A stretch of DNA of 64,000 nucleotides, taken from positions 9,562,394 to 9,626,393 of the forward strand of contig NC_135726.1 in assembly GCF_964656455.1 (NCBI RefSeq), given 5' to 3'. Positions 11,676 to 23,639 of the stretch are shown piece after piece (within the stretch, counting starts at the first letter, position 1; each line of letters starts with the position of its first letter). The translations under genes were made by a program, and so were the position numbers. Origin of the DNA: Halichoerus grypus (lineage: Eukaryota > Chordata > Mammalia > Carnivora > Phocidae). A model generated the notes under the pieces. The model did no database searches and was not told the DNA's origin. It saw only the letters and a list, made by a program, of their open reading frames with translations.

Positions 11676-12356
11676 TCATCTGCTCTGTGCTGAAAAAGTC
11701 AAAGACTGTCTGGGACTGAAAATCAACTTATAGTGAAAAAAGAGCAATCCTGCCACTAATCTAGCAGGAAGAGAAGACACAGATAAATGACTGCAAAATT
11801 CACAGGAAACATTTTCTCTCAAGATCAGGTAGCAGCTATAGGATGCCATACGATTGGGAACCATTGCTTTGGGGGCTGGAAGATATAGTATCTTCCCATG
11901 CCCACTTCTCAGAGTAGTACCTAGAAAATAGTAGGCACTCAATAAAGGCTCAATGAGTGAATGAATGTATGATTATAAATATACATAAAATATAGTATAG
12001 GTAGTTGGGTAATAATTAACAACTCCCACGATCCTTGAATATAACCTAGTTATTTAAATGCTTGTCTTCACAATGTTAAAATGGAGCAGATTTCTTGCTC
12101 AAATGGTACCAATGACTGTGTCCCTTCCAATTTTTTTTTTTTAACCCACCAGTTAGCAGTCCTTGTTCTGCCTGAGCAATTAATAAAGTCAGGAGTTTTC
12201 TTCTCTCAATTATTCTATACTATCTTCGGGGCAGGGGGGAATGAGCCTTTGGTGAAAGCACCAGAATGAGTTTGGGATGTGAGCAACAAAACCCTTCATC
12301 AACAGATGAACGAGTCAGCAGAATTTCTGTGACTCATGCCATCTCCCGCGTTACTG

Positions 12357-12535
12357 CAGTGCTTCTCAGACTCTAACGAGTACCAAAATCATCCAGAGGT
12401 CTCATCAAAACACAGAATGCTGGGAACCACTCTCCAGAGTATCTGATTGTGAGGCTCTGGAGTGGGCCCTGAGAATCGGCATCTCAACTGGTTCCTGGTC
12501 ATGCCAATGTTGCTTGTCTAGGGAGCAAACGGTGA
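12357..12535. mobile_element. hAT-Charlie MITE (MER5A-like)
   Basis: cagtgcttctcagactctaacgag...atcatccagaggtctcatcaaaacacagaatgctggg...ggccctgagaatcggcatctc is the MER5A layout. Confidence 0.7.
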
Positions 12536-12544
12536 GAGCCAAGG

Positions 12545-12780
12545 AACTACACCAAGGTTTCTCAGCTCTGGCACTACTAACATGGGGCCCAGATAATCCT
12601 TGGGGGTAGGGTTGGTGCTGTTCTGTGCATCATAGGATATTTAGTAAATATCCCTGCCTTCTACCCCCCAGATGCCATAGCATATTCCCCTCCTAGTGTG
12701 ACACCCAAAAATGTCTCCAGACATTACCAAATGGACCCAGGGTACAATCATCCCCCATTAAGAGCCTCTGCTCTATAGCA
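12545..12780. mobile_element. Second hAT-type DNA transposon fossil
   Basis: ggtttctcagctctggcactactaacat...gtgacacccaaaaatgtctccagacattaccaaatg is a recurrent mammalian MITE pattern. The family name is not asserted. Confidence 0.6.
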
Positions 12781-12879
12781 TTTTCTTCTACTGTTTGACT
12801 TTCAGATTCAACTGCTGATATGTACTTCCATCTCTGCATCCAGGGCGGCAGAGATGAAGTTTGAACAATGAAAGCTAAT

Positions 12880-13230
12880 ATTCATTCAATATGTAATAGA
12901 TACCATGCATTGGCCAAGACTTTTGCATACATTATCTAACCAAATTCATACAATAAACATTGAAGTAGGTACTAAGATCAGTGACATTTTACATTTGAAG
13001 GAATTGAGGCACAGAGGAGTAAGGTAAACTATATTGTGTAACCATATGGATCAAGAACTGATTGTACAATATGTGTAAAAGCCTCTGGGGAAAGCGTTAT
13101 CATCCCCATTTTAAGATGGGGAAATAAGCCTGGTTTCTGGACTAAGGCTTAGAGAAGCTGAGGAAATCATCTGGGTTGCACACCCAGTAAAGGGTGGAGC
13201 CGGTCTGGTTCTAGAACCTGTTCTTCACCT
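12880..13230 (+). repeat. MIR fragments
   Basis: 12890-13030 (gataccatgcattggccaagacttttgcatacattatctaacc...gaattgaggcacagaggag) and 13095-13230 (atccccattttaagatggggaaataagcc). Confidence 0.65.
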
Positions 13231-13499
13231 TTGCATACCTTTTTTGTTCTACCTTATCCACTTTGGGGGGAAAAACAGATGAGAACAAAGCTGAATATAA
13301 TTGTTAATAAGGATTGGTTTGCTCTAGATTTCAGTCACCCATGGTAACCTTGAGTCCCTTTAAACTTGACAAAAGAGAAATTACTAGTCAAAACACTTGT
13401 CTGCAGAAAGACATTCCTTAGTTGGAAAGAGTTCTTGTAGTCAGATTTCTAGAGACTCCCTTTTTTTTCTGAGACGAATCAGTATTCAGACACTATTAC

Positions 13500-14100
13500 T
13501 AACTCAAGTCCAAAGTTTATTCCTATTTACTCAAATATCCTCCAATGTCCTTTCTCTGTCCTGTGAGCTCATCGAGGACACCACTTTCTATTTAGTTGTC
13601 ATGTCTCCTTACGTCTTCTAGACTGAGTTTCCTTGCTTTTAATGACCTTGACCATTTTGAGGAATGCTAATCAGTTATTTTGTAGAATGTCCCTCAATTG
13701 GAATTTCTCTAATATCTTTCTTATAGTTAGTTTGGGGTAATGGGTGTTTAGGGAAAAGGCCACAGAGATAAAGTGCCATTCTCATCACGTCATCTCACAG
13801 GTACCTCCTACCACCATGACTTATTGCTGTTGACATTGACCTTAATCTCCTGGCTGAGGTCCCGGTTTCTCCACTGTAGTTACCCTCCCCTCCCCGCTTT
13901 GCCCTTTCCATACTGTCCTCTCTGGAAGGAAGTCACTGCGTGCAGCCCACACCTAAGGAATGGGAGAGATGCTCCACCTCCTTGAGGGCAGACTACATAC
14001 AGACGTTATCCGGAATCACTCTGGGTATTTTTAAACATTCTTTTGTTTCCTTTCCAATTCCTTGTACATAATAAAGGTTTATGAAATGTTTTTGAGTGAA
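13500..14100 (+). mobile_element. Probable L2 fragments
   Basis: gtcctgtgagctcatcgaggacaccactttctatttagttgtcatg and the end ttccttgtacataataaaggtttatgaaatgtttttgagtgaa resemble L2 3' ends. Diverged. Confidence 0.45.
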
Positions 14101-14821
14101 AAAATAAGGAAACATTATTAGAGCTAGCATTTTGTTCCACTTATTCATTTCTCCTAAACCAACAGTCTATAAGAGAACTTTTTCTCTGAACTACGGATGA
14201 CTTGTGAGTCTATAAGCCTTCAAGGGCAGAAACCAGGCTTAGCTGTCTTTGTGGGATAAGGTCTGACAAACCGAAAATGTGGAGTCTGACATTTTAAAAT
14301 TTGTATTTTTTTTCTTGCATTTTTTTTCTTGATCAGTAATCAATTTTCTGGCTTTGAAATTGTACTATATTATATAAGCTACTACCATGGGGGATCCTGG
14401 GTGAGGTTACATGGCAGGGGAAGGGGGTTGCAATCAGGAAAAAAAAAGTCTATAAATACTCCTGGGGCAGGGGATGATAATGGAAAGCAAAGCTGAGAAA
14501 CACTCCTCCCAGATACGTTCAGTAGGTAATATAAGAGGACCAGTCTGAGAGCTTGGTAGAATACATGGCTAAAACAGGTGTCCAGGGAAAATCAGAGATC
14601 TGGTCCTGTTTGCCCATTTAAGAGATGAGGAGAGTAAGACCAAAAATGATGTGAGTCGACCTTGAGCCCTTCAGTGAATTTATGGCAGACCCAATACAAG
14701 AAATAGTAGCTTCCGAGGCCAAGATTATCTCTCCTTCCACTTATGTAAGGAGAGCATTTATCAGATTGCTGTTGTGCACCTTCTTTCCCGGTCATGCTCC
14801 CAACATTGATCAGACCTATCA

Positions 14822-15142
14822 TATGGTTTCACTCATGTGTGGAACATAAGCAATAGCACGGAGGACCATAGGGGAAGGGAGGGGAAATCCAAAGGGGGAG
14901 AAATCAGAGAGGGAGATGAACCATGAGAGACTATGGACCTCGAGAAACAATCTGGGGGTTTCAGAGGGGAAGAGGATGGGGGAGGGGGTAACAGGGTGCT
15001 GGGTATTGAGGAGGGCACATGCTGTGATGAGCACTGGGTGTTATACTTAACTAATGAATCACTGAACACTGTACCAAAAGCTAATTATGTACTATACAGT
15101 GACTAACTGAACATAATAAAAAAATTAAAAAAAAAAAAAAAA
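14822..15142 (+). mobile_element. 5'-truncated carnivore L1 3' end with poly-A
   Basis: The element starts at tggtttcactcatgtgtggaac and carries accatgagagactatggacctcgagaaac, gagcactgggtgttatactt and the tail ctgaacataataaaaaaattaaaaaa. This is the characteristic 3' UTR of carnivore L1. No clear duplication was found. Confidence 0.85.
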
Positions 15143-16685
15143 GAAGTACATACGCACCAGCCCAACTTGGCAAAAAGAAGCAACAGAATCCATCATGGCT
15201 CAGAGTTTGTGGCCAATTTCCGAGAGACTTGAAGCCCCATGATTTAGCTAAGCATTTGTTAAATGTTTAAGGGCTTTTTGAGCAGAAAGAAGGTCCTGAA
15301 AAGTTTGAGGTATGCACTGACTTGCTTTAAGAGACATTTTTATAGAAGTACTCCTAAAAGAGCAATCTTCCTTATACTCTAAAATTATGCAGAACAGAAT
15401 TTTAAAATGCAGTTACACCTGATGAAAACCTATTACATTGATGTGATTACCAACGATCTTTGGAAGTTCTAAGTATGCATTTACAGGATCTGCTAACTGG
15501 AATGAAGACAATCATTAAGACTAATCAGTTACCTCTTTTACTTGTCATATTACAACTGCTATGCTAATAAACTCAAACAGTGAGCCATTAAAAAATTGTT
15601 CTTTTTTCCTTCTCTTTTGCCAGTGTACAAATCATGCAATAGAGCAAAGAGACATATAAGGACGGGGGAGAAAACTAGAATTCTGTAAATATACATTATA
15701 ACTGAGCAAGCAGTACCTTATGACAAACATGCAGCATGTTCAATTAAATTAAATACAAGTGGAGGAGGCCCAGACATCCTTCAGCAGTAATCAGAATGGC
15801 ACAAAGGCAGTCATCAGGGCTCATGTGCAGATCTGACTTTGGCAATGTAGAGTCTACAGGTCAAATTTGCAGCTGCCTGTTTGTAAAAAGTGTTTTGCGG
15901 GAACGCAGCCACGCCCACTTATTCACATATTGCCTGTGGCATTACAGATTCCCTTTTGGTAGGAGATAGTAGCCTCTTGTCTCCAGAGAAGGAGAATGTA
16001 ATTAGATCCTTTGTGATTTGAGAATTTAAAAAGAAAAGTCTGCCCAGTTCAGAGGTGTGCATCCACCAGGGAAATGCAGAGGGGATGGGATCCCACTTGA
16101 AGGAGCTGGACACTGGAACCAGTCTGGCTGGGGGTGGGGGGTAGGGTGGGCCCCCTCAGTTGAGAACGGACACCCCGGGTGTGCTCAGAGGAACTCAGCG
16201 CTGGAGGAGGAGTTCTGCCCTCCCTGGAGGGGCCCCTGCTGGGGTCAGCTGGTCTGCTCAGTCCGACTCACTAGCAGCTGAGACGCCCCCTCCATCAGGC
16301 TAGCCCTGCACACAACTTGAGCCACAGCAACCACAAGGACCAGTAAGAAACGGGGGGAAGAAACAGGCCACTTACAGCCCAATTCCCCTCTGCTTGGGGT
16401 TGTACAGGTTAACGAATCGCCTTCTGTTCCAGAGATGAAGCTAGAAATAGAGTCTTTTTCCTGTAAAATGAATGAAGCCCAGAGAACTCAGCTTTGTGTG
16501 GTCAAACACATGAAATCTTGAATGCCACCTCTCCTCTTCGGGAGACCCAGCAGGGAAAAAAAGGAAGCTCCTCAGCCAAAGAGCAGAGTTAAGGCTCTTG
16601 CAGTTCCAGAAACTGTGTAACCAGGAAGAAGGGGAAAGGGCTGAGCTGCTGACCGCGTGCAGGCTTCTCTCGGGTTTTTTTTCCA
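15143..16685. other. Gene-free intronic stretch
   Basis: 15840-15945 (tttgtaaaaagtgttttgcgggaacgcagccacgcccacttattcacatattg) looks like a hAT MITE fossil. 16070-16300 is locally GC-rich without CpG density or a convincing reading frame. Confidence 0.4.
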
Positions 16686-16689
16686 ACAC

Positions 16690-16935
16690 CAAGCCAACTC
16701 TCCAACACCAACTGGGTACCCAACAGTTCCACTCAATTCTGACACTAACCTCCCAGAATTCACACAGACTCCACAGCTCAAAGGTCAGTCCCATTAGACT
16801 GATCCCACTTGAGACGACACCAGCCACAAACAGGGTGCCCAGGCTGCCCACACTTCTTCCTGACCCATGACCCCCTCTTCAACATTTGCTGCAACAACTC
16901 ACAGAAATTCTGGGAAACACTTTACTTAGGTTTAC
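16690..16935. mobile_element. Old LTR-like fragment (ERVL class, tentative)
   Basis: cccagaattcacacagactccacagctcaaaggtcagtcccat...caacaactcacagaaattctgggaaacactttacttaggtttaccagt resembles ERVL-type LTRs. It appears truncated by the retroviral LTR that follows. Confidence 0.45.
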
Positions 16936-17280
16936 CAGTGTTAAATTAATTGAACGAGGAAGCCATTACACTGAGGTGACTCTAAAACCTTGGTGGCTTT
17001 AGGTGAACAAACCAAAAACGAAGCCAGTAACCGCCTCAAGGTTAGGAAATCAAAATGCTAAGGACAACCAATCACAAACGGCCAACGAGGTTTTAAATTG
17101 TAGCCAATCAATAATAGCCTTACTTTGCTTCCAGCTTTGCTCTACAAAGGCCTCTCCTGCCGAGCTCCTGTTGGGAGTGCTCCTAAGCACGCCTGTTTTG
17201 GTGTTTCCTGATTCAAATCACTTTTGCTCAAATAAAGTCTTAAAATTGTTAATGTGCCTCACTTTACCTTTTAATCGTTC
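16936..17280 (+). mobile_element. 5' LTR of a class I endogenous retrovirus (approximate left end)
   Basis: Contains CCAAT boxes (aaccaatcac near 17068, agccaatcaa near 17102) and a polyadenylation signal AATAAA at 17231-17236. A TGG at 17281 begins a stretch resembling a tRNA-Leu primer-binding site. The left end is uncertain, and no matching 3' LTR was recognised. Confidence 0.55.
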
Positions 17281-17298
17281 TGGCGTCAGAGAAGGAAT
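17281..17298 (+). other. Candidate retroviral primer-binding site
   Basis: TGGCGTCAGAGAAGGAAT begins with TGG directly after the presumed LTR end and resembles the complement of a tRNA-Leu 3' end, with several mismatches. Tentative. Confidence 0.4.
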
Positions 17299-17489
17299 CC
17301 AAGGAGACCCCCGACAATCGCCCAGGAGCAGGGGCAACCAGGTGAGGGCACCTGCTGGGTCCCTTAGGTTCGCTGCTCTGGCTGCCCCAGGAGGTAGTGG
17401 GCACGTCCTACTTGGAGCCTTTTGTGTTACGAACTTTCAGACCATTTGAGCGTTTTTTGTTTTTTTTTTTTTCCCCATACGGTCCGCAA

Positions 17490-17830
17490 ACCAGCCGAGA
17501 GTCAGACTGGGTCTGACTCAGAACCTGGATAGGTCCGGTATCAGACTGGTTCCGACTTAGAAACCGGATGGGTCCGGGGTCAGACTGGTTCCGGGTTCGA
17601 CTGGTTCCGACTTAGAAACCGGATGGGTCCGGGGTCAGACTGGTTCCGGGGTTGGACTGGTTCCGACTTAGAAACCGGATGGGTCCGGGTTCAGACTGGT
17701 TCCGGGTCGGACTGGTTCCGACTTAGAAACCGGATGGGTCCGGGGTCGGACTGGTTCCAGGGTCGGACTGGTTCCGGTTAGAAACTGGCGTGGGTCTGGA
17801 GGCAGACTGGTTCCAACTACTCCAACTGGA
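17490..17830. repeat. 55-56-bp minisatellite in the retroviral leader
   Basis: gactggttccgacttagaaa begins at 17544, 17599, 17655 and 17710, with a degenerate copy at 17766, giving periods of 55, 56, 55 and 56. Each unit contains a second gactggttcc about 33 bp in, so it has an internal half-repeat. Degenerate half-units extend left to about 17490. Confidence 0.9.
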
Positions 17831-19510
17831 CTGAGTGCGGTGTGAGTCCTCAGGTAATAAAATTTTGTTTTAAGGCTGAACAAACAGGTTAACCTTACCG
17901 AAGATAATCTTGAGTTACAAGTAGCCACAATGGAGAGGTTTTAACCTATATAAGCTTACCCATTTACAGAGTTCCTTGGAGAAAAAGGGGTCTCGATCAG
18001 GCACTCGATCTAAAGGGAAGGGGAAATTATTTGTTTCTTACTCTGTAGTTTCTGGTGAGCAGGATGAGACCCTGCTGGGACACCCCACTCGCTCTGGAGC
18101 CTGAAGGCAGTGTCCTTGGAAAACTGGCAGAATAAGGCAAAGCGTAAGAATTCTTAGGAAAAACAGGGATCGGTGCCTGGTCGAGAGAGGAAGGTAAAAG
18201 TCCATGTTTTCGCTTCCTTACCAAATTCCCATTGGCAGGAAAAAAACATTGGTTCTCGATCCTTTCTATCTCCAGCACAGCTCTTGCTGTCTCGTTTGTC
18301 TCATTTTGTGTCCTGAGAATTTGGCTTGACAACCGCCAGCTTGGAGGCCCCCAAAATACGGCTGGATAGAACGTGGGCTGTACCCCGTTTATGGCTGCAG
18401 TTCTACCAACTGTTGCTAGCTCTCGAGGGGGTTGTCTCAATCTTTCTTTCGATTTTCTTTGGTAGTGGCTCTGGATCTTGGGTGGGCAGTATCCTTTGCA
18501 TCTTCTTTGGGGATCTTCTCTTATATCCTTTGGGGACCTTCTCTTGCCAGGAACATTTACTGTTTGTCCCAAGTGAAACTGACAATATATTCGAAAGGAT
18601 GTTTGGTTTTGTTGTTGTTGTTGTTTTTAAGTAGCTCTATGGTCAGAAGTTGGCCAAATTGAAAGCTGATATTCAGAGCCTAGAGAGAGGAACTTTTTTT
18701 AGGCCTTCTCCCCTAAGCTAAAATGAAACTGTGTACCCAGAGGGAAAGAAAAGCATCCTGAAGCCTTTGTGGAAGGATTTACCGAAACATTCCAAAGAAA
18801 CATAGCTCTAAGTCTAGAATATAGGACTTTTTAAAGTATTTCTTTTTTTAAAAAATTATTTATTTATTATTTTTTAAAGATTTTATTTATTTATTTGACA
18901 GAGACAGAGAGAGCAGGAACACAAGCAGGGGGAGTGGGAGAGGGAGAAGCAGGCTTCCCGAAGAACAGGGAGCGGGATGCAGGGCTCGATCCCAGGACCC
19001 TGGGATCATGACGTGAGCCGAAGGCAGACGCTTGAAGTCTTAAAGCCACCCAGGCGCCCCTCTTTTTTTTTTTTTTTTTATTTAATTTAATATTTATTTA
19101 TTTATTTATTTTAAGTTAGCTCTACACCCAACCTGAGGCTTAAACTCATGACCCGGATACCATGAGTCACATGGTCCACTAACTGAGCCAGCCGGGCACC
19201 CCTAGAACATGGGATCTTTTGATTTCCATCTTAGTTGAAGAACTTCTCCCTGATATAAAGCAAATGGAGGAAAATGTAGTTGGATAGGTAGGTCAGTATC
19301 TTGATAGGATATCATTCAGGTTGGAACCCAGTGCTGTGAGGAATTAAAAATAACTGCTTGTCTTACAAATCCAGTCTTTACAAGAACAGAAATGTGGATG
19401 TAGAAACAATTTAAAGCCCACCTATCCTCTTTACCAATCCCCAGACCTCTCCAGTTCATCTCAAAAGACTTGCAAATATTGTAAAAGATTTGGATTTAGG
19501 AAACGAAAGC
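17831..19510 (+). pseudogene. Degenerate gag region of the endogenous retrovirus
   Basis: About 18745-18830 encodes a stretch like the C-terminal capsid region of gammaretrovirus-type Gag (HPEAFVEGFTETFQ followed by RNIALSLE), ending in a TAG. About 19467-19505 encodes TCKYCKRFGFRK, a remnant of the nucleocapsid zinc knuckle (Cys-x2-Cys). SINEs at 18833-19203 and numerous stops break the region, so no functional protein is possible. 17831-18700 is leader or early gag with no motif recognised. Confidence 0.6.
18814..19220 (-). mobile_element. Old SINEC with a younger SINEC nested in its tail
   Basis: The old copy (head at 19201, gccagccgggcacccc) is flanked by an imperfect duplication, ctagaatataggactttt at 18814 and ctagaacatgggatcttt at 19202. 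A younger minus-strand SINEC (about 18852-19060, ending ccacccaggcgcccc) sits in its T-rich tail. Both interrupt the gag remnant. Confidence 0.85.
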
Positions 19511-21227
19511 CCTTTGTGAGAAACTTTTATCTTTTCTCTGTGCCTTTGAGGTATCAGTGTTGTACCTTGTCTTCTCCAGGAACCCAGAGCCAGCTCTTGA
19601 AATGCAAACTTCAGGGAGGTAATTCTTGTCAGGAAAAAACAAACAAAACAAAAAAAACCCTATTTGGGAAATAAGATGGATGAAAAACCTTAAAAGTCTT
19701 TCCCACAATTATTGGTAAAAGCTTTAACCATCTGAGCAGGTAACCTTAACTTACTTAATCTGTCAGAAACACAGTTTGAATCCAATTGTTCTTTTATAAA
19801 CTAGTGAGTTGTGCATTACTCTACTTGTATCCTGGCTAAAATTTTAAAATGAAAGTGATAAGATCTCTGAGTTTGTATACATTTATGTGTGTTTATGTAT
19901 ATATATATTATAGCTATGTGATACTTTCCTACCCCTGGACGGCGTTACCAAAATTGATTTGTAAAGAGCTCTGTTACATTGGCTTAAAGACAAATAAGCA
20001 TTTATGTAAATTAAGTATACTCTCAAATATAGAAGTGAACCCAAGTGGTTTTCAATTTCATGTGATCTAGGATACTCAGAAAATAAAACCTAGTTTAAAT
20101 TTGTTGATTTAATTAAAACAGGCATATCTCTAAAGTTATCAGCATTGATATAATACTTTTATTCCATCTAGTTTAATGAAAGTCAGATTATCTCCATTAC
20201 AAAACTTGTCAGCAAAAAAGATAAGATGATGGTTAGCTGGTTAATGTCTCATGAAATTTTTATGCATAATCTAAGAATAGTTGTTAAGAACAAGTAAATA
20301 GATATAAGTAAGATAAAAGTTCATAAATAAACTTTTCACCAGTAATGAGGCTTTATGGTATGTCCTCATAAAAATAGTTTCCAAAGCCCTTTTGGTAACT
20401 TGAAACCTTAAAAGTTATACTGAGATAAGCTAAATTATGGATATTAATGAATATCTAGATCATTTCCCAGAAAGATAAAACACTGAAACATTAATTACTG
20501 AACATGGTTTATTACCCTGGGCTTCCTTTTACAGAGGAACTGAAGATACTTGGGCCTACTAGTAAACATGGGTAGTTATGTGCCACATTGAAAAATTTAC
20601 TAGGAGGAAGAATATACTTCTAGAAATTGTGAAATGTATTTATAAATTTGCCAATCCACAGAATGCTAGTGTAACAGTCCACCATTGCTTATTTCTTAAT
20701 TTTCACCAGGAATTAAGGATTCTAAGGGCAAAAATTCTAATCAATATATTGATTCAAACTACTTAGGAAAAAAAAAAGGTGAAAAGAAACAACTGTATAC
20801 AAAAAATCGGTAAGAAAAGTAGAATGAGTGATTGTTCCAGAATGAGAAAGAGGAAAAAAACCCAGACAAAATCAGGATGGATGTGAAAAAGTCGTAGAAG
20901 GTTTATGGGAGAGGAATCTTGGAAACAGAATTTTATGTGTGACCACACTGATTAAAATGGGAATGTGGTTGTTTAAGTTTTTAAAGAATGAGTTTTAATT
21001 ATCAGAAGTATACTTATGCAAAATTAGAATTTGGTCTTCTTTCTATTAAAAGGACAAAGTTGTCTTGGAGTATTGGTCTGCGCTTGGTAAAAAATTGTGA
21101 AAGGCTTTTTGTGTTTTTGTGGGTTTTTTTATCTTTTGGGTAATCTACCTGGAAAGCAAACATGTTGTGTGTCACCAAAATAATTTACTGTGCTTCACAT
21201 TATTTTTATTGGTTCTTTGATTACATA
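19511..21227. other. AT-rich, probably retrovirus-derived interior, unassigned
   Basis: No pol or env motif was identified by eye. The sequence lies between gag remnants and a SINE and is full of stops in all frames. Confidence 0.35.
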
Positions 21228-21456
21228 AGAAAACCCAGTCTTGGGGTGCGTGGATGGCTCAGTCTGTTAAGCATCCAACTCTTGATTTCAGCTCAGGTCA
21301 TGATCTCAGGGTCATGAGATTGAGCCCCACATCACACTCATTCAGCACGGAGTCTACTTGAGATTCTCTCTCCACCTGTCCCTCTGCCCTTCCCCCCACA
21401 CACTCTCTCCCTCTCTCTCATAAGTAAATAAATAAAATCTCAGAAAACCCAGTTTT
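21228..21456 (+). mobile_element. Older-subfamily SINEC with 15-bp TSD
   Basis: Body 21243-21441, head ggggtgcgtggatggctcag with atccaactcttgatttcagc, typical of older Can-SINEs. Duplications AGAAAACCCAGTCTT (21228-21242) and AGAAAACCCAGTTTT (21442-21456). Confidence 0.92.
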
Positions 21457-22970
21457 CTCAATATTAAAAGAGCTAAATTTTGTTCACAACTGTGTAACCT
21501 TCTATATTCACCTTTAAAATCTTCTATTGTCATGTTGGTGAAATAGATAAATATATTTCGTAGTGATCTGAGATCCTATTTAGGCCAATGTTCACATCTT
21601 TTGACATTTTGGCAACTTCCCCAAATCGAATTCGAAATGGAGTCTTTTTGACCTAAAAGTAACTTTGAGATTTGAGGGTCCCTGGACACATCTTACAGAA
21701 TTTGTCTCTAATCTTGTAAAAGAAAGATGTTAAACTAATTAGGTGTGGTAAATTATAAGGGATGCCTTGTCAAATAAGAAATGATGATAAACATTCTTAG
21801 GTTATATATGAATGGATGTATGTCACTAATATAGGTATCCCAGAAATGGTTTAAAGTTTCTAGACATTTGTCAGTACTCATTGTCCAATTATCCTAGATT
21901 ATTTGTATGCCACAAAAATAATGACATTTCCTTATCAAATGTACTCTCATCAGATCTTTAACCATGGCCATGGTTTTCTTTTTTTAGTTTTTTTGTACAG
22001 ACAGTTAATTTTTTGATGCTTTTGCAGGGGTGCTTCATCTTCAGAGAGATTCATGGAAAGGACTCTGACCAGCACTCTAGCATACAGGTTTCTGATAACT
22101 TTAAGACCTAAAACTGAACTGGGTAGGAATTTTCAGAATGAATGGAAAAACTGGATTCAAGCAGAACAAGAACTAATAAGATGGGATTGAATGAACTGAT
22201 GAGGATGCTTATCACTTTTTTACAAGTTTTTCTTTGAAACATTGCTGGCTCCTTAATATTTTATTTTTGTAGAGACCAAAGGAAGTATAGTTACTAAGGT
22301 GCATTTTGTGATGACTGAGACCTCCAAACATGGTCTCAAGGACTTCTATTAATATAAGTTTGGAAGCCAGATGTACACCCCCCAACATCTTTGGACTGTT
22401 TAAACTCCTGTGGTTCTTTGAAACTTGTGAGGTTGGAAAAGCAAGGCTTCAAGTGGGAACCTTTGAGATAAGGCAGGTCGGCCCAAGTAATTCATTTTTA
22501 CAATGAAAAGTTGGCTCTTTTTATCCTGGTTGAAGGCTGACATGCCCACCATCTCTCAGTTTGGACCACTCTGGTTAATGGCTAATGTGTGTAAGATAAC
22601 TGATCAGTTCCTGGAGGAGTGGGTAATGGATTCTCTGACCAGTTTTGTTTGAGATGATCCATGTTCGCCCAAAGACTGAGCATTCTGGGTTGATGCCAAG
22701 TCATGTTCATTGCATCGTTAGCACAGATTGATTGGAGAAGTCACAGTCCCTAACACTCCCCATGCTGATGACTCAGCCTGTGGAGTTGCCATCGTGCCGT
22801 CAGGTGGGAAGATCACCTGGGCAAATATCCTGGAAGCCACCTGGTTGAGTGCTCTTTGTAAATAGGGTCTCAGAGGCAGAACAGACTTGTCTGTGGACCA
22901 TAAATGAACTAATAATCAACCTGTCAGCTTAGTATTGAATAAGTGGGAAAAACAATGTGAAAGACCCTCT
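21457..22970. other. Unassigned, possibly 3' part of the endogenous retrovirus
   Basis: 22030-22900 contains suggestive but unconfirmed retroviral-like text (ctgatgactcagcctgtggagttgcc). No 3' LTR was recognised. Exon B follows directly. Confidence 0.3.
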
Positions 22971-22979
22971 ATGGCTTAC

Positions 22980-23149
22980 CTGTCTCTGGTCCAGTCTTGT
23001 GATGGTGGCATTAGCTCCATAAGCATTGCAGGATTCCACCACGTAATCTGGACTGAGCCCCAGCACAGAGCAGGTCTCCCCGTGGGAGCCATCAGCCACC
23101 GCAATGATTTTGGGCCAGTCTGGTACCACCACCTTCCTCATAAAGTTAT
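22980..23149 (-). pseudogene. Exon B of the FAD-monooxygenase-like gene (DG motif, open frame)
   Basis: 170 nt with a textbook acceptor (gtttacag|ATAAC) and donor (GACAG|gtaagc). The frame is fully open for 56 codons, NFMRKVVVPDWPKIIAVADG and then SHGETCSVLGLSPDYV onward to TRLDQRQ. The IIAVADGSHGET stretch fits the DG motif of class A flavoprotein monooxygenases, which follows the first Rossmann unit and contacts FAD and NAD(P)H. It starts in phase 1 and ends in phase 0. It has no defect of its own and is called pseudogenic only because exons A and C are broken. Confidence 0.65.
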
Positions 23150-23374
23150 CTGTAAACTAAGACACAAAGATGGGCTGATGAAGAACAGAGCACGCACTGA
23201 CACATACAACGACATGGATGTTTTCTGTTGATGAACGAGGCAGTGACAAGCAAACAGACTTGGCTGTTCTGTTTGTTGCTGCTAAATTATTAACAATTTT
23301 ATTATTCACAATAATGGTATTAACTCTTAGAATTTTAACTGCAGTTTTGTAACTATTTCTTATCCTAGGCATGC

Positions 23375-23560
23375 GCTAAGAGTTTTCCATGTATGCTTGC
23401 ATTCAGCCTCAACAATTCTATGAGGTGGGCATTATTATTAGGTCCATTTTATAGATGAGAAAAATGAGGATTGGAGAAGTGAAGTAATTGTCTGATATCA
23501 AAGAGCTCATAAGTGTCGGGGTCCTAACTGAACATAGATATCTTGTTTTAAAGCCCATGT
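23375..23560 (+). repeat. MIR fragment
   Basis: gcgctaagagttttccatgtatgc...caacaattctatgaggtgggcattattatta...atgagaaaaatgaggat. Confidence 0.7.
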
Positions 23561-23639
23561 TTTTTGCCATTGCTTTGGTAGGTGCTAGAGATGTGGAAAG
23601 GAATAAAACACAGTGTCTGCCCTCAGACCTAGAAGGTTA

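Noticed and set aside
18027..18572. 181-codon minus-strand frame beginning MGQT, like a gammaretroviral Gag start
   Set aside because: The LTR polyadenylation signal and gag remnants are on the plus strand, so this frame is antisense. The resemblance covers only the first few residues.
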